Source: Prochlorococcus sp. AG-402-A08 (GTDB lineage Bacteria; Cyanobacteriota; Cyanobacteriia; PCC-6307; Cyanobiaceae). From it: a stretch of 64,000 nt of DNA. The notes under the pieces were generated by a model. It saw only the letters and a program-made list of their open reading frames with translations. It was not told the origin of the DNA and searched no databases. This document shows, in pieces, positions 40,453 to 51,127 of the stretch; position 1 is the stretch's first letter, and the number at the start of each line of letters is the position of its first letter. The stretch is taken from NCBI GenBank assembly GCA_003279585.1, contig QCHH01000001.1, positions 240,481 to 304,480 on the forward strand, in the 5' to 3' direction. The position numbers and the translations under genes were made by a program.

Positions 40453-42357
40453 TTAAACGAATTTTTGCATTAATTTCCCTAACACCTCAGCATTCCTAGT
40501 TTGAAAAGCTGCGATATCTTTGTTTTCGAGACCTCCAATTGACAGTTTTGCCATTTCATAAACATGGATAGCGATGTCACTAGCTAATTGACCTTCCTCT
40601 GACTTGCTAGACGCTTCAATAACTATTGGATTTGAATTTAACTTTAGTAATCCTTGAATAAGTGGATGGTTTGAATTGACTATTAAATTATGATATTCAG
40701 GTAGACCAGGAAGTTTCTGTTCCATCAATGCTGTTATATCATTAATTCTTCTCATTTGTTCTGGTAATAATATTAATGAAGGTGGAGAATTTTCACCTTT
40801 AAGACTTTGCACTTGTACGGTCACTTTTTCATTGTTTAGAGCTGAACTAATCATCTTTTTAAGAGTTTCTGACTTTGTATTTCCATCTTTATCGGCGATT
40901 TCAGGCGAATCATCTTTAATACTTTCATCAAGTTCGGAGTCTACTCTGACAAAATTTATTTCTTTGTTTTTTTCTTCTAACCAAGGAATAAATTGGGTAT
41001 CAATTACAGTATCAAGTTTTAATACTTCTTTGCCTTGCGAAGTCCACATATTGAGTGCTGTTGATTGAGAAACTTCGTCTGTTGAATATAAAACCTTTTT
41101 ATTCTCATCAGTTAGCCTGCCCTTATAACCATCAAGGGTGGTAAAAGTCTTTGAACCTGATTTTATTAGTTCATTAGTGTCTTCATTCTCTTCTGAAGTT
41201 TCTTTTGTTGTTGAATATAAGATTATGTCTTTTATTTGTTCGGCAAATTTTTCATCTTCCATAGCTCCTATTTTTATAAAAGGTGATATGGAGTCCCAAA
41301 TATCAGCATAAAATTGGGTTTCATCTTTCTTTAAAGTTTTAAGCTTATCGGCTAACTTTTTTGCAATAAAGTTACCAATAGACTTAACCCTTCTGTCTGA
41401 TTGTAATGCGCTTCTGCTTACATTTAAGGGTATGTCTGGTGAATCTATTACTCCTCTCAAAGGTAATAAATATCTAGGAACAATTTCTTTAATTGAATCA
41501 CTAACAAATACCTGATTACAAAAAAGTTTTATTTCACCACTTTCCCAATCGGCTCTTCCACTTATCTTTGGAAAATATAATATCCCTTGAAGATTATAGG
41601 GGTAGTCCGTGTTTAGGTGAACCCATAAAAGAGGATCGCCTTGAAAAGGATAGAGATATTTATAGAGTTCAATATAATCTTCGTCTTTTAGAGTTTGTTT
41701 ACTTTCTCTCCATGGTGGATTCATTTTATTAATAACTTCTTCTTCTAGCAAGATTTCAATAGGCATGAAATCACAATATTTTTTTATTAATGTTTTAATT
41801 CTACTTGGTTCAATATATTCAATTTCCTCTTCCATTAAATGTAAAATTATATCTGTACCAATATCTTCTTTATTTGATTCATCAAGTGAATATTGAGGTG
41901 AACCATTACATTTCCATTTAATAGCTTGTGAATCATTTTTTGCTGATTTAGTTATTATTTCAACTTCTTCTGCAACCATAAAGCTTGAATAAAAACCGAG
42001 TCCAAAATGACCTATAAATCCATCATCAGGTTGTTTGTATTTTTCAAGAAATTCTTCTGCACTTGAGAAAGCCACTTGATTAATATATTTCTTAATTTCA
42101 TCACTAGTCATTCCTATTCCATTATCACTAATTGTTAATGTCTTTTGTTCTCTGTCAATTGCGATTTTTATTTTTTCATCTTCAGCTGCAACACAATCTC
42201 CTGCAAAGGCGGCCATTTTTCTTTTCTTGATTGCATCTACAGAGTTACTTATAAGCTCTCTAATGAATATTTCATGATCTGAGTAGACTGCTTTTTTTAT
42301 TATTGGAAATATATTTTCGGTGTGAATAAGAATAGTTCCTTCTTCTTTAACAGGCAT
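40453..42357 (-). CDS. htpG: Chaperone protein HtpG (Hsp90)
   Basis: EIFIRELISNSVDAIKK, LTISDNGIGMTSDEI, GHFGLGFYSSFMVA. Confidence 0.97.
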   Translation of the reverse strand: MPVKEEGTILIHTENIFPIIKKAVYSDHEIFIRELISNSVDAIKKRKMAAFAGDCVAAEDEKIKIAIDREQKTLTISDNGIGMTSDEIKKYINQVAFSSAEEFLEKYKQPDDGFIGHFGLGFYSSFMVAEEVEIITKSAKNDSQAIKWKCNGSPQYSLDESNKEDIGTDIILHLMEEEIEYIEPSRIKTLIKKYCDFMPIEILLEEEVINKMNPPWRESKQTLKDEDYIELYKYLYPFQGDPLLWVHLNTDYPYNLQGILYFPKISGRADWESGEIKLFCNQVFVSDSIKEIVPRYLLPLRGVIDSPDIPLNVSRSALQSDRRVKSIGNFIAKKLADKLKTLKKDETQFYADIWDSISPFIKIGAMEDEKFAEQIKDIILYSTTKETSEENEDTNELIKSGSKTFTTLDGYKGRLTDENKKVLYSTDEVSQSTALNMWTSQGKEVLKLDTVIDTQFIPWLEEKNKEINFVRVDSELDESIKDDSPEIADKDGNTKSETLKKMISSALNNEKVTVQVQSLKGENSPPSLILLPEQMRRINDITALMEQKLPGLPEYHNLIVNSNHPLIQGLLKLNSNPIVIEASSKSEEGQLASDIAIHVYEMAKLSIGGLENKDIAAFQTRNAEVLGKLMQKFV

Positions 42358-42487
42358 GACTTATCAAAATTTCTATCATCATAGCGAGACAAATTTCTAT
42401 TTAGGCGTTAAAAGCAGAAGTATTATTGAATAAAGCGCAATAGTTTTCGAACCCTGACAATTATTAAAAAGATTTAGTTAATTTATA

Positions 42488-43663
42488 TTAATCTATCCAT
42501 TCAATCTTATTGCATCTATTGGCTTTCAAAAGTTGATTTGTTGCATCATTAGTCTTTAGAGGTTCATGTGAGATTACAGAAATAATTCCTTTGTTGTGCC
42601 ATTCCTTTTGTTGTTTTAATGCTTTATACAAACTTGCACTTTGCTTGTATGCTATTAATACTTTTTCATTAGTACATTTCATTTCCTCGCTTGAGGTTAC
42701 TAATTCTCTGATTTTATCAATGCTAATACTAAATCCAATCCCGTAGCAATTATCATTGCGAGAACTAAATTTCTTTACCAAATCATCATATCTACCGCCT
42801 TTAGCAATAATAACAGGAGCACTTGGCGATAATGAGACAAGTGAAAAGGTTAAACCGCTATATAATTTATATTTAGTCCCTAATGTAGGGTCTAATTGCA
42901 CTTCTATCCCCTTCTCTTTAGCCAATGGTTCAATAATAGTAAATAATTCCTTTAGGTTCTCAATGTAAGAATTCGATCCATAGATATTTTTTAGATCGGT
43001 TAATATTTTTTCTGGTTTTCCTCTCATATTTAATATCTTTTTTATAAACATTCTTTGCTCATCTTTTACATCTAGTTTACTCAATGCTATGTAATCAAGA
43101 TCGCAGAGAATATTCTTTATTTGGTCTATTCTTGTTGAATCAAATGAGGTTAAAATAAGTTCCATTAGATATGTATTACCAATAAGCAATGTCATTTTAT
43201 ATCCCTGATCAATTTCAATTATTTTTAATGATTCAATCAGTAGAGATAGAAGTTCTATTTCTGCATTAATAGCTTTAGTTCCTATCAATTCTACTCCGCT
43301 TTGGAATGACTCCTCGATATCAATACCACCATCAATGCTTTGATTGCATTTAAATGAAGTACCTGTAGACCAGAAACGAAGTGGCCTTTCGTATTCATTG
43401 AATCTAGTTGAAGCGGCACGAACAATTGACGCTGTTATTTCAGGTCTTAATCCAAGTGGTTCATCAGAAACGATTTTTAGTATTTCATTGTTCGAAATTC
43501 CACCAGCTGCCATAAGTGTGTCTAGACGTTCAATATGAGGCGGTGATATTCGCTCATATCCCCATAGTTGATATAAAGATGAAAGTTTTGATGCAATGAG
43601 ATGGTTCTTTCTTACTTGCTGAGGATTTAAGTCGCGCGCACCCGAGGCAGGTTGCAATGTCAT
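42488..43663 (-). CDS. hisZ: ATP phosphoribosyltransferase regulatory subunit HisZ
   Basis: HisRS-like: GARDLNPQQV, LRPEITASIVRAASTR, IAKGGRYDDLVKKF; lacks an anticodon-binding domain. Confidence 0.85.
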   Translation of the reverse strand: MTLQPASGARDLNPQQVRKNHLIASKLSSLYQLWGYERISPPHIERLDTLMAAGGISNNEILKIVSDEPLGLRPEITASIVRAASTRFNEYERPLRFWSTGTSFKCNQSIDGGIDIEESFQSGVELIGTKAINAEIELLSLLIESLKIIEIDQGYKMTLLIGNTYLMELILTSFDSTRIDQIKNILCDLDYIALSKLDVKDEQRMFIKKILNMRGKPEKILTDLKNIYGSNSYIENLKELFTIIEPLAKEKGIEVQLDPTLGTKYKLYSGLTFSLVSLSPSAPVIIAKGGRYDDLVKKFSSRNDNCYGIGFSISIDKIRELVTSSEEMKCTNEKVLIAYKQSASLYKALKQQKEWHNKGIISVISHEPLKTNDATNQLLKANRCNKIEWID

Positions 43664-43705
43664 TATTTGAATCTTTTTATTTCTTAAGGATCACATAAAT
43701 TGGGA

Positions 43706-44572
43706 CTATTTTCCACCATAAGAGTTAGGAGTTAATGGTCTAATTCTTTCGAATTCTTTTTTGAGTTCATTTTGTATCTTTGGATTACAAGCAAGAATTC
43801 TGCCGGTATTAAGATCAAAATCTCCGGAAGGATAGTTGGTTACTATTCCACCTGCCATTTCAACTAGTGGTACTCCTGCTGCCATATCCCATTTCGCAAG
43901 ACCACGTTCCCAAAAACCATCCACTTTGCCAGATGCTACAAATGCTAGATCTACTGCGGCTGCTCCTCCCCTCCTGACGCCATGGGTACGATGAGTAAGC
44001 CAACAAAATTCTGAATAATTATTATCTAATACTTCTCGTCTGTCATATGCGAAACCAGTAACTAAGAGTGAATCGGATAAGGAATTTGTATTCGTGACTT
44101 TTATCGTTTCGCCGTTACAAAATGATCCATGCTCTGGAGAGGCGTAATAAATTTCATTTAAAGAAGGTACTGATATTGCACCCAAAATTGGATTGTTATT
44201 CCAAATTAAACCTATTGAAGTTGCAAAAAATGGATATCCATGTGCATAATTTGTTGTTCCATCAAGTGGGTCTATACACCATTTTAATTCTCCATCTTTT
44301 AACTTATATCCACTTTCTTCAGCAAGAATAGAAATATTAGGAGTCTCGTTTTCTAAATAATCTATTATTATTTTTTCACATTCTATATCTGCATTAGTAA
44401 CAAGATCTCCAGCAGTTCCCTTGCAATTTATCGTTTTAATCCTTCCATAATTATTCATTAGCGATGCACCACCTCTTTCTGCAGCCTGCTTGGCAATATC
44501 TAATAATTTATTAAGTTCATCTTTAGTTAGACCTGCATTTAAGGCTGCAGTTTTACAGGAAGGTATAATCAT
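43706..44572 (-). CDS. Inositol monophosphatase family protein
   Basis: ILAEESG, WCIDPLDGTTNYAHGYPFF, KWDMAAGVPLVEMAGG. Confidence 0.94.
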   Translation of the reverse strand: MIIPSCKTAALNAGLTKDELNKLLDIAKQAAERGGASLMNNYGRIKTINCKGTAGDLVTNADIECEKIIIDYLENETPNISILAEESGYKLKDGELKWCIDPLDGTTNYAHGYPFFATSIGLIWNNNPILGAISVPSLNEIYYASPEHGSFCNGETIKVTNTNSLSDSLLVTGFAYDRREVLDNNYSEFCWLTHRTHGVRRGGAAAVDLAFVASGKVDGFWERGLAKWDMAAGVPLVEMAGGIVTNYPSGDFDLNTGRILACNPKIQNELKKEFERIRPLTPNSYGGK

Positions 44573-44788
44573 AACTATAGTTTTTATTTATATTAATGTA
44601 CTACTATTGGATGACTCTATTTATCTTTAAATCAATTTATTTTAATTAAATAATTAATTATTACTAGGACCTTGTATAGCATAAAAATAGTTAATAAATA
44701 AATCCAAAATTTTAATTTTTAACAATAGCTCTATTTTGGTATATATTTAAATCAAGCAACTGAAAAAGTTCTTCGTTGCTGAATTTAA

Positions 44789-44875
44789 GGAGAGGTGGCC
44801 GAGTGGTTGAAGGCGCAGCACTGGAAATGCTGTATAGGGGCAACCCTATCGAGGGTTCGAATCCCTCTCTCTCCG
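44789..44875 (+). tRNA. tRNA-Ser (anticodon GGA), CCA not encoded
   Basis: Acceptor GGAGAGG/TCTCTCC; anticodon stem CAGCA-CTGGAAA-TGCTG; long variable arm ATAGGGGCAACCCTAT; T arm GAGGG TTCGAAT CCCTC. Confidence 0.97.
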
Positions 44876-44913
44876 TTACTTAAGATTGCTTTAAAATTAC
44901 AACTCTTTAGTGA

Positions 44914-45717
44914 TTAACCAAATTTTCCAGAGATATAGTCTTGAGTTGATTTTTGTTTTGGTGAATTGAACATGTTTTTAGTTTTATCATACTCAACTAA
45001 AAATCCAATTTTTCCACCTAAATCCTTATCTTTTTTCTCTGTATTGAAAAAAGCTGTGTAATCACTGACTCTATTGGCTTGTTGCATATTGTGCGTAACA
45101 ATAATGATTGTAAAATTCTTCTTTAATTCATGAATTGTCTCTTCAATTTTTAATGTAGATAATGGATCAAGTGCTGAGCATGGCTCATCCATTAAGATCA
45201 CATCAGGTTCAATAGCAATTGTCCTTGCTATGCATAATCTTTGTTGTTGACCACCAGATAATGAATAACCACTTTCGTTTAATTTATCCTTGCACTCATC
45301 CCAAACAGCTGCCTTCCTAAGAGATTCTTCTACTAGTTGATCCATATTACCTTTATATCCATTAACTCTTGCACCAAAGGCAATATTTTCGTAAATACTT
45401 TTTGGGAAAGGATTAGGTTGTTGAAAAACCATTCCAATTCTCCTTCTAACTTCAACTGGATCTATATCCTCTGCATATATATCGGTCCCTTCAAAAATAA
45501 CACTGCCTGATAATTTGCAACCTTCTATTAAATCGTTCATTCGGTTGATTGCTCTAATGACGGTTGATTTACCGCATCCTGATGGACCTATAAAAGATGT
45601 AACTTTATTCTTTTCAATTTCACAAAACACATTTTTAACTGCAACTGAATTGCCATATGTAATTGATACATTATCTAATGAGACTGAAGATGTAGATTTT
45701 ATATTCTTTTTATTCAT
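44914..45717 (-). CDS. pstB: Phosphate ABC transporter ATP-binding protein
   Basis: Walker [54 protein letters not shown]. Confidence 0.97.
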   Translation of the reverse strand: MNKKNIKSTSSVSLDNVSITYGNSVAVKNVFCEIEKNKVTSFIGPSGCGKSTVIRAINRMNDLIEGCKLSGSVIFEGTDIYAEDIDPVEVRRRIGMVFQQPNPFPKSIYENIAFGARVNGYKGNMDQLVEESLRKAAVWDECKDKLNESGYSLSGGQQQRLCIARTIAIEPDVILMDEPCSALDPLSTLKIEETIHELKKNFTIIIVTHNMQQANRVSDYTAFFNTEKKDKDLGGKIGFLVEYDKTKNMFNSPKQKSTQDYISGKFG

Positions 45718-45748
45718 TAGCTTATTTTAATATTAGTTTTGCTCATTA

Positions 45749-46663
45749 TTATACTTTATTTTTTGAAAAAGCACCAAGTGAGCCTATCCATCTTGAAAGG
45801 ATATTAAGAGTTAAAAGTACAACAACTAATATAAATGATGCTGCCCATGCTAGTTGGTTTTGAGCTTCATATGGTTCAAGAGCGAAATTGTAAATTAAGA
45901 CTGACAATGAACCCATTTCATAAAAAAGATCATCAAAACTTGTAATGTAGTAACGTGAGAAAAGAGCTGTAAATATTAAGGGAGCTGTTTCTCCTGCTGC
46001 CCTAGCGAGTGCTAATAATACGCCTGTAGAAATAGAACTAAATGCAGCTGGTAATGTGATATTAGTTATCATTGTGAATTTTGAGGCACCAACTCCAAAT
46101 GCAGCTCTTCTCATGTCATTTGGAACTAATTTTAGTGCTTCATCAGTAGTTTTAATTATTGTTGGAAGCATTAAAATTGACAGTGATATTCCGCCTGCAA
46201 TACCGCTGAACATTGATCCAAATAATATTTTGGTAGAGACAATAATTGCATATATAAATACACCAGCAATTATAGAAGGAACGCCTGCGAGTACATTTGA
46301 ACCAAACCTTATAAATTTTGCAAACTTTCCTGATTTTGAATATTCTGCAAGATATATTCCACCTCCAACACCAACAGGTATTGATATTATTGAAGCAATA
46401 GATGCCATTATAAAAGTACCAGTTATTGCTGGACCTATTCCTCCAGCCGAGAGGAGATCATCTCCGGGTGGTTCGGGTTCAAGTATTAAGGTATCAAAGT
46501 TTATATAACTTCCACCTTTGATTAATACATAGCTTATGACTAATATTAAAGGAAGTACAGAAATGATGGCAAAAAGCGCAGAAATAATAGTTAAGGCTTT
46601 ATTCCAAATATTTCTAGTTAGAGAGGGATTATAAGTTAGAGGTTTATGTGAATTGTAATTCAT
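45749..46663 (-). CDS. pstA: Phosphate ABC transporter permease PstA
   Basis: GIGPAITGTFIMASIASIISIPVGVGGGIYLAEY; ALARAAGETAPLIFTAL. Confidence 0.96.
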   Translation of the reverse strand: MNYNSHKPLTYNPSLTRNIWNKALTIISALFAIISVLPLILVISYVLIKGGSYINFDTLILEPEPPGDDLLSAGGIGPAITGTFIMASIASIISIPVGVGGGIYLAEYSKSGKFAKFIRFGSNVLAGVPSIIAGVFIYAIIVSTKILFGSMFSGIAGGISLSILMLPTIIKTTDEALKLVPNDMRRAAFGVGASKFTMITNITLPAAFSSISTGVLLALARAAGETAPLIFTALFSRYYITSFDDLFYEMGSLSVLIYNFALEPYEAQNQLAWAASFILVVVLLTLNILSRWIGSLGAFSKNKV

Positions 46664-47617
46664 TTATTGATATTTTAAGCTTAATTTTTTTACAATCAAC
46701 TGGGCAAATACATTAACCAATAAGGTTAATATCATTAGGATTAATGCTGCATACATTAGAGAAGATACTTGGCTCCCATCTGCTTCACCAAATTGATTTG
46801 CAAGCATGGATGAAATTGTATATGAAGGAGCAAATATTGACCAACTAAAGTTATTTGAATTGCCAATAATCATAGTAACTGCCATTGTCTCACCCATAGC
46901 TCTTCCTAGAGCAAGTAAAACTCCTCCAGTTATCCCAGAAATTGCTGCTGGAATAATAACTTTAAAGATAGTAGTCCATCTTGACGCTCCAATTCCATAG
47001 GCAGCTTGCCTAAGTTTAGATGGAACTTGTTTTAGAGAATCTTTTGAAACCGATGTAATTATAGGTAATATCATTACCACAAGTATTAATATTGCTGGCA
47101 TCATTCCAGCGCCCAAAGGTTGGGTGCTGAAAAATGGTATAAATCCAAATACTTCGTAGATTATGTTCAAAAATGGTCTAATAAAAGGTTCCATAATAAA
47201 TACTGCCCATAGTCCTAAAACTACTGATGGAATAGCAGCTAAAAGCTCAACCATTATTCCAATTGTATTTCTTATATATTCGGGAATTATATTTTCAGTT
47301 ATAAATATTGCGGTGCCGACGCCCAATGGAATGGCAATTAATAATGAAGCAATCGATGTAAAAAGGGTTCCATAAATAGCTGTGAATGCACCATACTCAT
47401 CTGTAACTGGATTCCATGCTGAACTAAATAGAAACCTCAGTCCATATCTTGAAATCGATTCAGTAGATTCATAGTAAATGACTGCAAATATCGAAAAAAG
47501 AACTACGGCTACCATTGAAGCCATAGCAACAACAAAATTTTTAAAGCCTATATCCACCAACTTATCTGAAGTTGGTCTTCTTCTTAGTAAAAATTTCGAT
47601 GTAGTTGCTTTGTCCAC
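46664..47617 (-). CDS. pstC: Phosphate ABC transporter permease PstC (GTG start)
   Basis: IPLGVGTAIFITENIIPEYIRN; ALGRAMGETMAVTMIIGNS. Confidence 0.95.
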   Translation of the reverse strand: MDKATTSKFLLRRRPTSDKLVDIGFKNFVVAMASMVAVVLFSIFAVIYYESTESISRYGLRFLFSSAWNPVTDEYGAFTAIYGTLFTSIASLLIAIPLGVGTAIFITENIIPEYIRNTIGIMVELLAAIPSVVLGLWAVFIMEPFIRPFLNIIYEVFGFIPFFSTQPLGAGMMPAILILVVMILPIITSVSKDSLKQVPSKLRQAAYGIGASRWTTIFKVIIPAAISGITGGVLLALGRAMGETMAVTMIIGNSNNFSWSIFAPSYTISSMLANQFGEADGSQVSSLMYAALILMILTLLVNVFAQLIVKKLSLKYQ

Positions 47618-47767
47618 GCGCTAAAGCATTTACCTTATGAATCTAGATCTAATCTCAAATTTTTCACTAAGGTAGGGTTAATGATTGGCTTTAAGTGTTG
47701 AAGGGTACATAATAAGTATTGAATACGCTTAGATGCTAGTTACTGTGGGGCTTAAATAAGTATTGCC

Positions 47768-49768
47768 ATGGGGAGAATAGTTGGCATTGACTTGGGAACC
47801 ACTAATTCCGTTGTGGCGGTGTTGGAGGCTGGTAGGCCTGTTGTAATTTCTAGTGCTGAAGGTGCTAGAACTACTCCATCAGTTGTTGGATTTACTAAGG
47901 AATCTGAATTGTTAGTGGGTCAACTAGCTAGAAGGCAATTAGTTCTTAATCCTAAGAATACTTTTTCAAATTTAAAAAGGTTTGTTGGTAGAGCATGGGA
48001 TGAGCTTGAAGAAACAAGCCTCTCTGTACCTTATAGCGTTCGCTCAAATGATCAGGGAAATGTTCGAATCACTTCTCCAATAACAAAAAGAGAATATGCC
48101 CCCGAGGAATTGATCGGAAATATTATTAGAAAGTTAATAGATGATGCTGAAACCTATTTAGGAGAAAATGTTGATTCTGCTGTAATCACAGTTCCAGCTT
48201 ATTTCAACGATTCACAAAGACAAGCGACTCGTGATGCTGCGATTTTGGCAGGTATCTCTGTTGAAAGGATTCTGAATGAGCCTACTTCAGCTGCTCTTGC
48301 TTATGGATTTGATAAAAGTTCTTCTAGGAGAGTATTGGTCTTTGATTTAGGTGGAGGAACCTTTGATGTTTCTTTAATGTCAATTTCCAATGGTGTTTTT
48401 GATGTAAAGGCAACCTCAGGTGATACTCAATTGGGAGGTAACGATTTTGATCAAAAAATTGTTGACTGGCTAGCTGACGCTTTTTTAAAAAAAAATAAAA
48501 TAGACCTTAGAAGAGACAGGCAATCTTTACAAAGACTTACCGAAGCGGCAGAGAAAGCTAAACAAGAACTTTCTGGTGTTCAAACTACTCCAATATCACT
48601 TCCTTTTATTTCTACAGGCAAAGATGGACCATTACACATAGAGACCACTATTAGTAGAAAAATGTACGAGAGTCTTTGCAGTGATCTTTTAGATAGATTA
48701 TTTGATCCTGTTAATACTGTCATTGATGATTCAGGTTGGAATCCTGCTGAAATTGATGAAGTTGTTTTAGTTGGTGGTAGTACTCGTATGCCAATGGTAA
48801 AACAGTTAGTTAAAACATTGGTTCCAAATCCACCTTGTCAATCAGTTAACCCTGATGAAGTAGTAGCTATTGGGGCCGCTATTCAAGGTGGGATTCTCTC
48901 TGGAGAGTTGAGAGACCTTTTATTGAATGATGTCACCCCTCTTTCTTTAGGACTTGAAACTGTTGGGGGTTTAATGAAAGTATTAATTCCTCGAAATACC
49001 TCTATACCAGTAAGACAATCAGATGTTTTTAGTACATCAGCTTCCAACCAATCATCAGTAGAAATTCATATTTGGCAAGGCGAGAGGCAGATGGCGTCGG
49101 ACAACAAATCACTGGGTAAATTCAGATTATCTGGTATTCCCCCTGCTCCAAGAGGTGTTCCGCAAGTTCAGGTGGCTTTTGATATTGATGCTAATGGTTT
49201 GTTAGAAGTAAGTGCTACTGATAGAACTACTGGAAGAAAACAGTCTGTAAGTGTTACTGGTGGTTCAAATTTGAATCAAAATGAAGTTAACAAATTGATT
49301 GAGGAGTCGAAAATAAAAGCATCTGAAGATAGAAAAAAACGTGCTTCTATCGATCAGAAAAATAATGCTTTAACACTTGTTGCGCAAGCTGAGAGGCGAC
49401 TAAGAGATGCTTCACTGGAGTTAGGTCCTTATGGTGCAGAAAGACAACAAAGATCTGTAGAAGTTGCGATGAGAGACGTTGAAGATTTGCTTCAAGATAA
49501 CGATTTGCAAGAACTTGAATATGCAGTCGGATCTCTCCAAGAAGCTTTATTTGGTTTGAATCGTCGCTTATCAGCAGAGAGAAAAACAGACTCTAATCCC
49601 ATACAAGGGATAAAAAATACTTTTGGATCTTTAAAGGACGAATTATTTTCAGATGATTACTGGGATGATGACCCTTGGGATTATTCACAGAGAGGGCAAA
49701 ACAGAAATGGTGATAATAATTATGGGAGAAGGGATGTAGATCCTTGGGATAATGACTACTACCGTTGA
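47768..49768 (+). CDS. dnaK: DnaK-family Hsp70 chaperone (non-canonical C-terminus)
   Basis: [50 protein letters not shown]-terminal [16 protein letters not shown]...[11 protein letters not shown]. Confidence 0.95.
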   Translation: MGRIVGIDLGTTNSVVAVLEAGRPVVISSAEGARTTPSVVGFTKESELLVGQLARRQLVLNPKNTFSNLKRFVGRAWDELEETSLSVPYSVRSNDQGNVRITSPITKREYAPEELIGNIIRKLIDDAETYLGENVDSAVITVPAYFNDSQRQATRDAAILAGISVERILNEPTSAALAYGFDKSSSRRVLVFDLGGGTFDVSLMSISNGVFDVKATSGDTQLGGNDFDQKIVDWLADAFLKKNKIDLRRDRQSLQRLTEAAEKAKQELSGVQTTPISLPFISTGKDGPLHIETTISRKMYESLCSDLLDRLFDPVNTVIDDSGWNPAEIDEVVLVGGSTRMPMVKQLVKTLVPNPPCQSVNPDEVVAIGAAIQGGILSGELRDLLLNDVTPLSLGLETVGGLMKVLIPRNTSIPVRQSDVFSTSASNQSSVEIHIWQGERQMASDNKSLGKFRLSGIPPAPRGVPQVQVAFDIDANGLLEVSATDRTTGRKQSVSVTGGSNLNQNEVNKLIEESKIKASEDRKKRASIDQKNNALTLVAQAERRLRDASLELGPYGAERQQRSVEVAMRDVEDLLQDNDLQELEYAVGSLQEALFGLNRRLSAERKTDSNPIQGIKNTFGSLKDELFSDDYWDDDPWDYSQRGQNRNGDNNYGRRDVDPWDNDYYR

Positions 49769-50678
49769 CCCTAACTATTGGTCTCTATTAGGAGTCTCCC
49801 CAGAATGTGACTCTAATGAACTTAAATCCGCCTTTAGGAAAGAGGCAAGAAAGTGGCATCCTGATTTAAATAAAAATGATGTCAATGCTGAAGAAAGATT
49901 TAAATTAATTAATGAAGCTTATGCGATACTTAGTGACCCTAAGAAGAGAAGAGAATGGGAGAAACAAAATGAAAAACACAGAGACATTTTTGATAATAGA
50001 TTTCCAACTTATGAGGAGTATTTAGAGGTTGTTTTAGGAATAAATACAAATTTAAAAAGTGAAATTTATGATAGTGATGATCAATATTCTGAATCTTCTG
50101 AAGACGAATATGAAAACTTTGAAGGTACGAAATTTAATGAATATATTCCTACAACAAGTGAACCAACGCCACCACCAACCCTAATTTATGAAGATCAAGA
50201 ATCAATTGTAGAAATCTCACCAGAGCAAGCTCTTTATGGTTCTTCTGTTGAAATCCAATTGCAAGACGGGACTCTTGTCGAAGTTTTAACACCCCCCTTC
50301 GCAGGGGATGGCTGGAGATTGCGAATAGAAGGAGCTGCAATTGGTTGTCGAGATCATTTTGTTCAATTAAAAGTACAAACCGATGATGGCTTAAGAATTG
50401 ATGGCTTAAGAGTTATGTATCGTCTCGAATTATTTCCACATGATGCTTTATTAGGCTGCGCTGTTGAGATCCCAACTCTAAATGGATTGGTTACATTACA
50501 AGTACCTCCTAATTCTTCAACAGGTAGGTTGTTAAGACTTAGAGGACGTGGATTGGAATTCGAAGAATATCGTGGTGATCAGATTGTTGAAATAATTATT
50601 GTGTTACCAGATAATTTAAGTGATTCTGAAATTGCATTATACCAACGACTAAATGAAATATCTATGGAGAATTATTAG
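49752..50678 (+). CDS. DnaJ-like co-chaperone (J-domain + CTD, no Zn finger)
   Basis: [34 protein letters not shown] (HPD); [17 protein letters not shown]; overlaps the dnaK 3' end. Confidence 0.92.
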   Translation: MTTTVDPNYWSLLGVSPECDSNELKSAFRKEARKWHPDLNKNDVNAEERFKLINEAYAILSDPKKRREWEKQNEKHRDIFDNRFPTYEEYLEVVLGINTNLKSEIYDSDDQYSESSEDEYENFEGTKFNEYIPTTSEPTPPPTLIYEDQESIVEISPEQALYGSSVEIQLQDGTLVEVLTPPFAGDGWRLRIEGAAIGCRDHFVQLKVQTDDGLRIDGLRVMYRLELFPHDALLGCAVEIPTLNGLVTLQVPPNSSTGRLLRLRGRGLEFEEYRGDQIVEIIIVLPDNLSDSEIALYQRLNEISMENY

Positions 50679-50734
50679 AAAAATATTGTTTATTCACTTT
50701 ATAGATTTATAATTAAATTGATTATTTGTTTCCT

Positions 50735-51127
50735 ATGTTAGTTCATGTCCTTTTGTATGAAGCGGGGACTGAAAGTGAAGGCATACATTCCCTTGAACTT
50801 AAGGGCTCTACAGTAATACTCATGTTTGAAGATAGGGACGATGCTGAAAGATATTGTGGTCTTTTAGAAGCTCAAGACTTTCCAATGCCATCCGTTGAAG
50901 AGTTGACGAGGCTAGATATTGAAGCTTTTTGTGTTGAAGCTGGTTATGAAGCTCGCTATGTTGAAAAAGGTTTTATTCCAAGTACAGATGAAGAACGGCT
51001 TATGATATCTCCCCCCCTTTCAAACTTAGAAGTAGGAAATTGGCATAATCATACTAATTTAAATGAACAAACATCCTCTAATGATCAACTTGAAGATATA
51101 AAAAAACGCTTAGAAAAACTTTTATGA
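50735..51127 (+). CDS. DUF3110-like protein (ORF track opens at 50726)
   Basis: MLVHVLLYEAGTESEGIHSLELKGSTVILMFEDRDDAERYCGLLEAQDFPMPSVEEL. Confidence 0.82.
   Translation: MLVHVLLYEAGTESEGIHSLELKGSTVILMFEDRDDAERYCGLLEAQDFPMPSVEELTRLDIEAFCVEAGYEARYVEKGFIPSTDEERLMISPPLSNLEVGNWHNHTNLNEQTSSNDQLEDIKKRLEKLL

Noticed and set aside
44789-44875. tRNA-Ser considered as an integration site for a genomic island
   Set aside because: Both flanks are core genes (inositol monophosphatase and pstB) with no integrase and no duplicated tRNA 3' end seen.
46056-46508. 150-aa antisense ORF opposite pstA
   Set aside because: Pro/Ile-rich shadow translation of a conserved membrane protein gene; typical codon-bias artefact.
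51011-51017. C7 homopolymer in the DUF3110 gene
   Set aside because: Encodes a simple Ser-Pro-Pro run in an intact frame; no downstream frame that would suggest programmed shifting.
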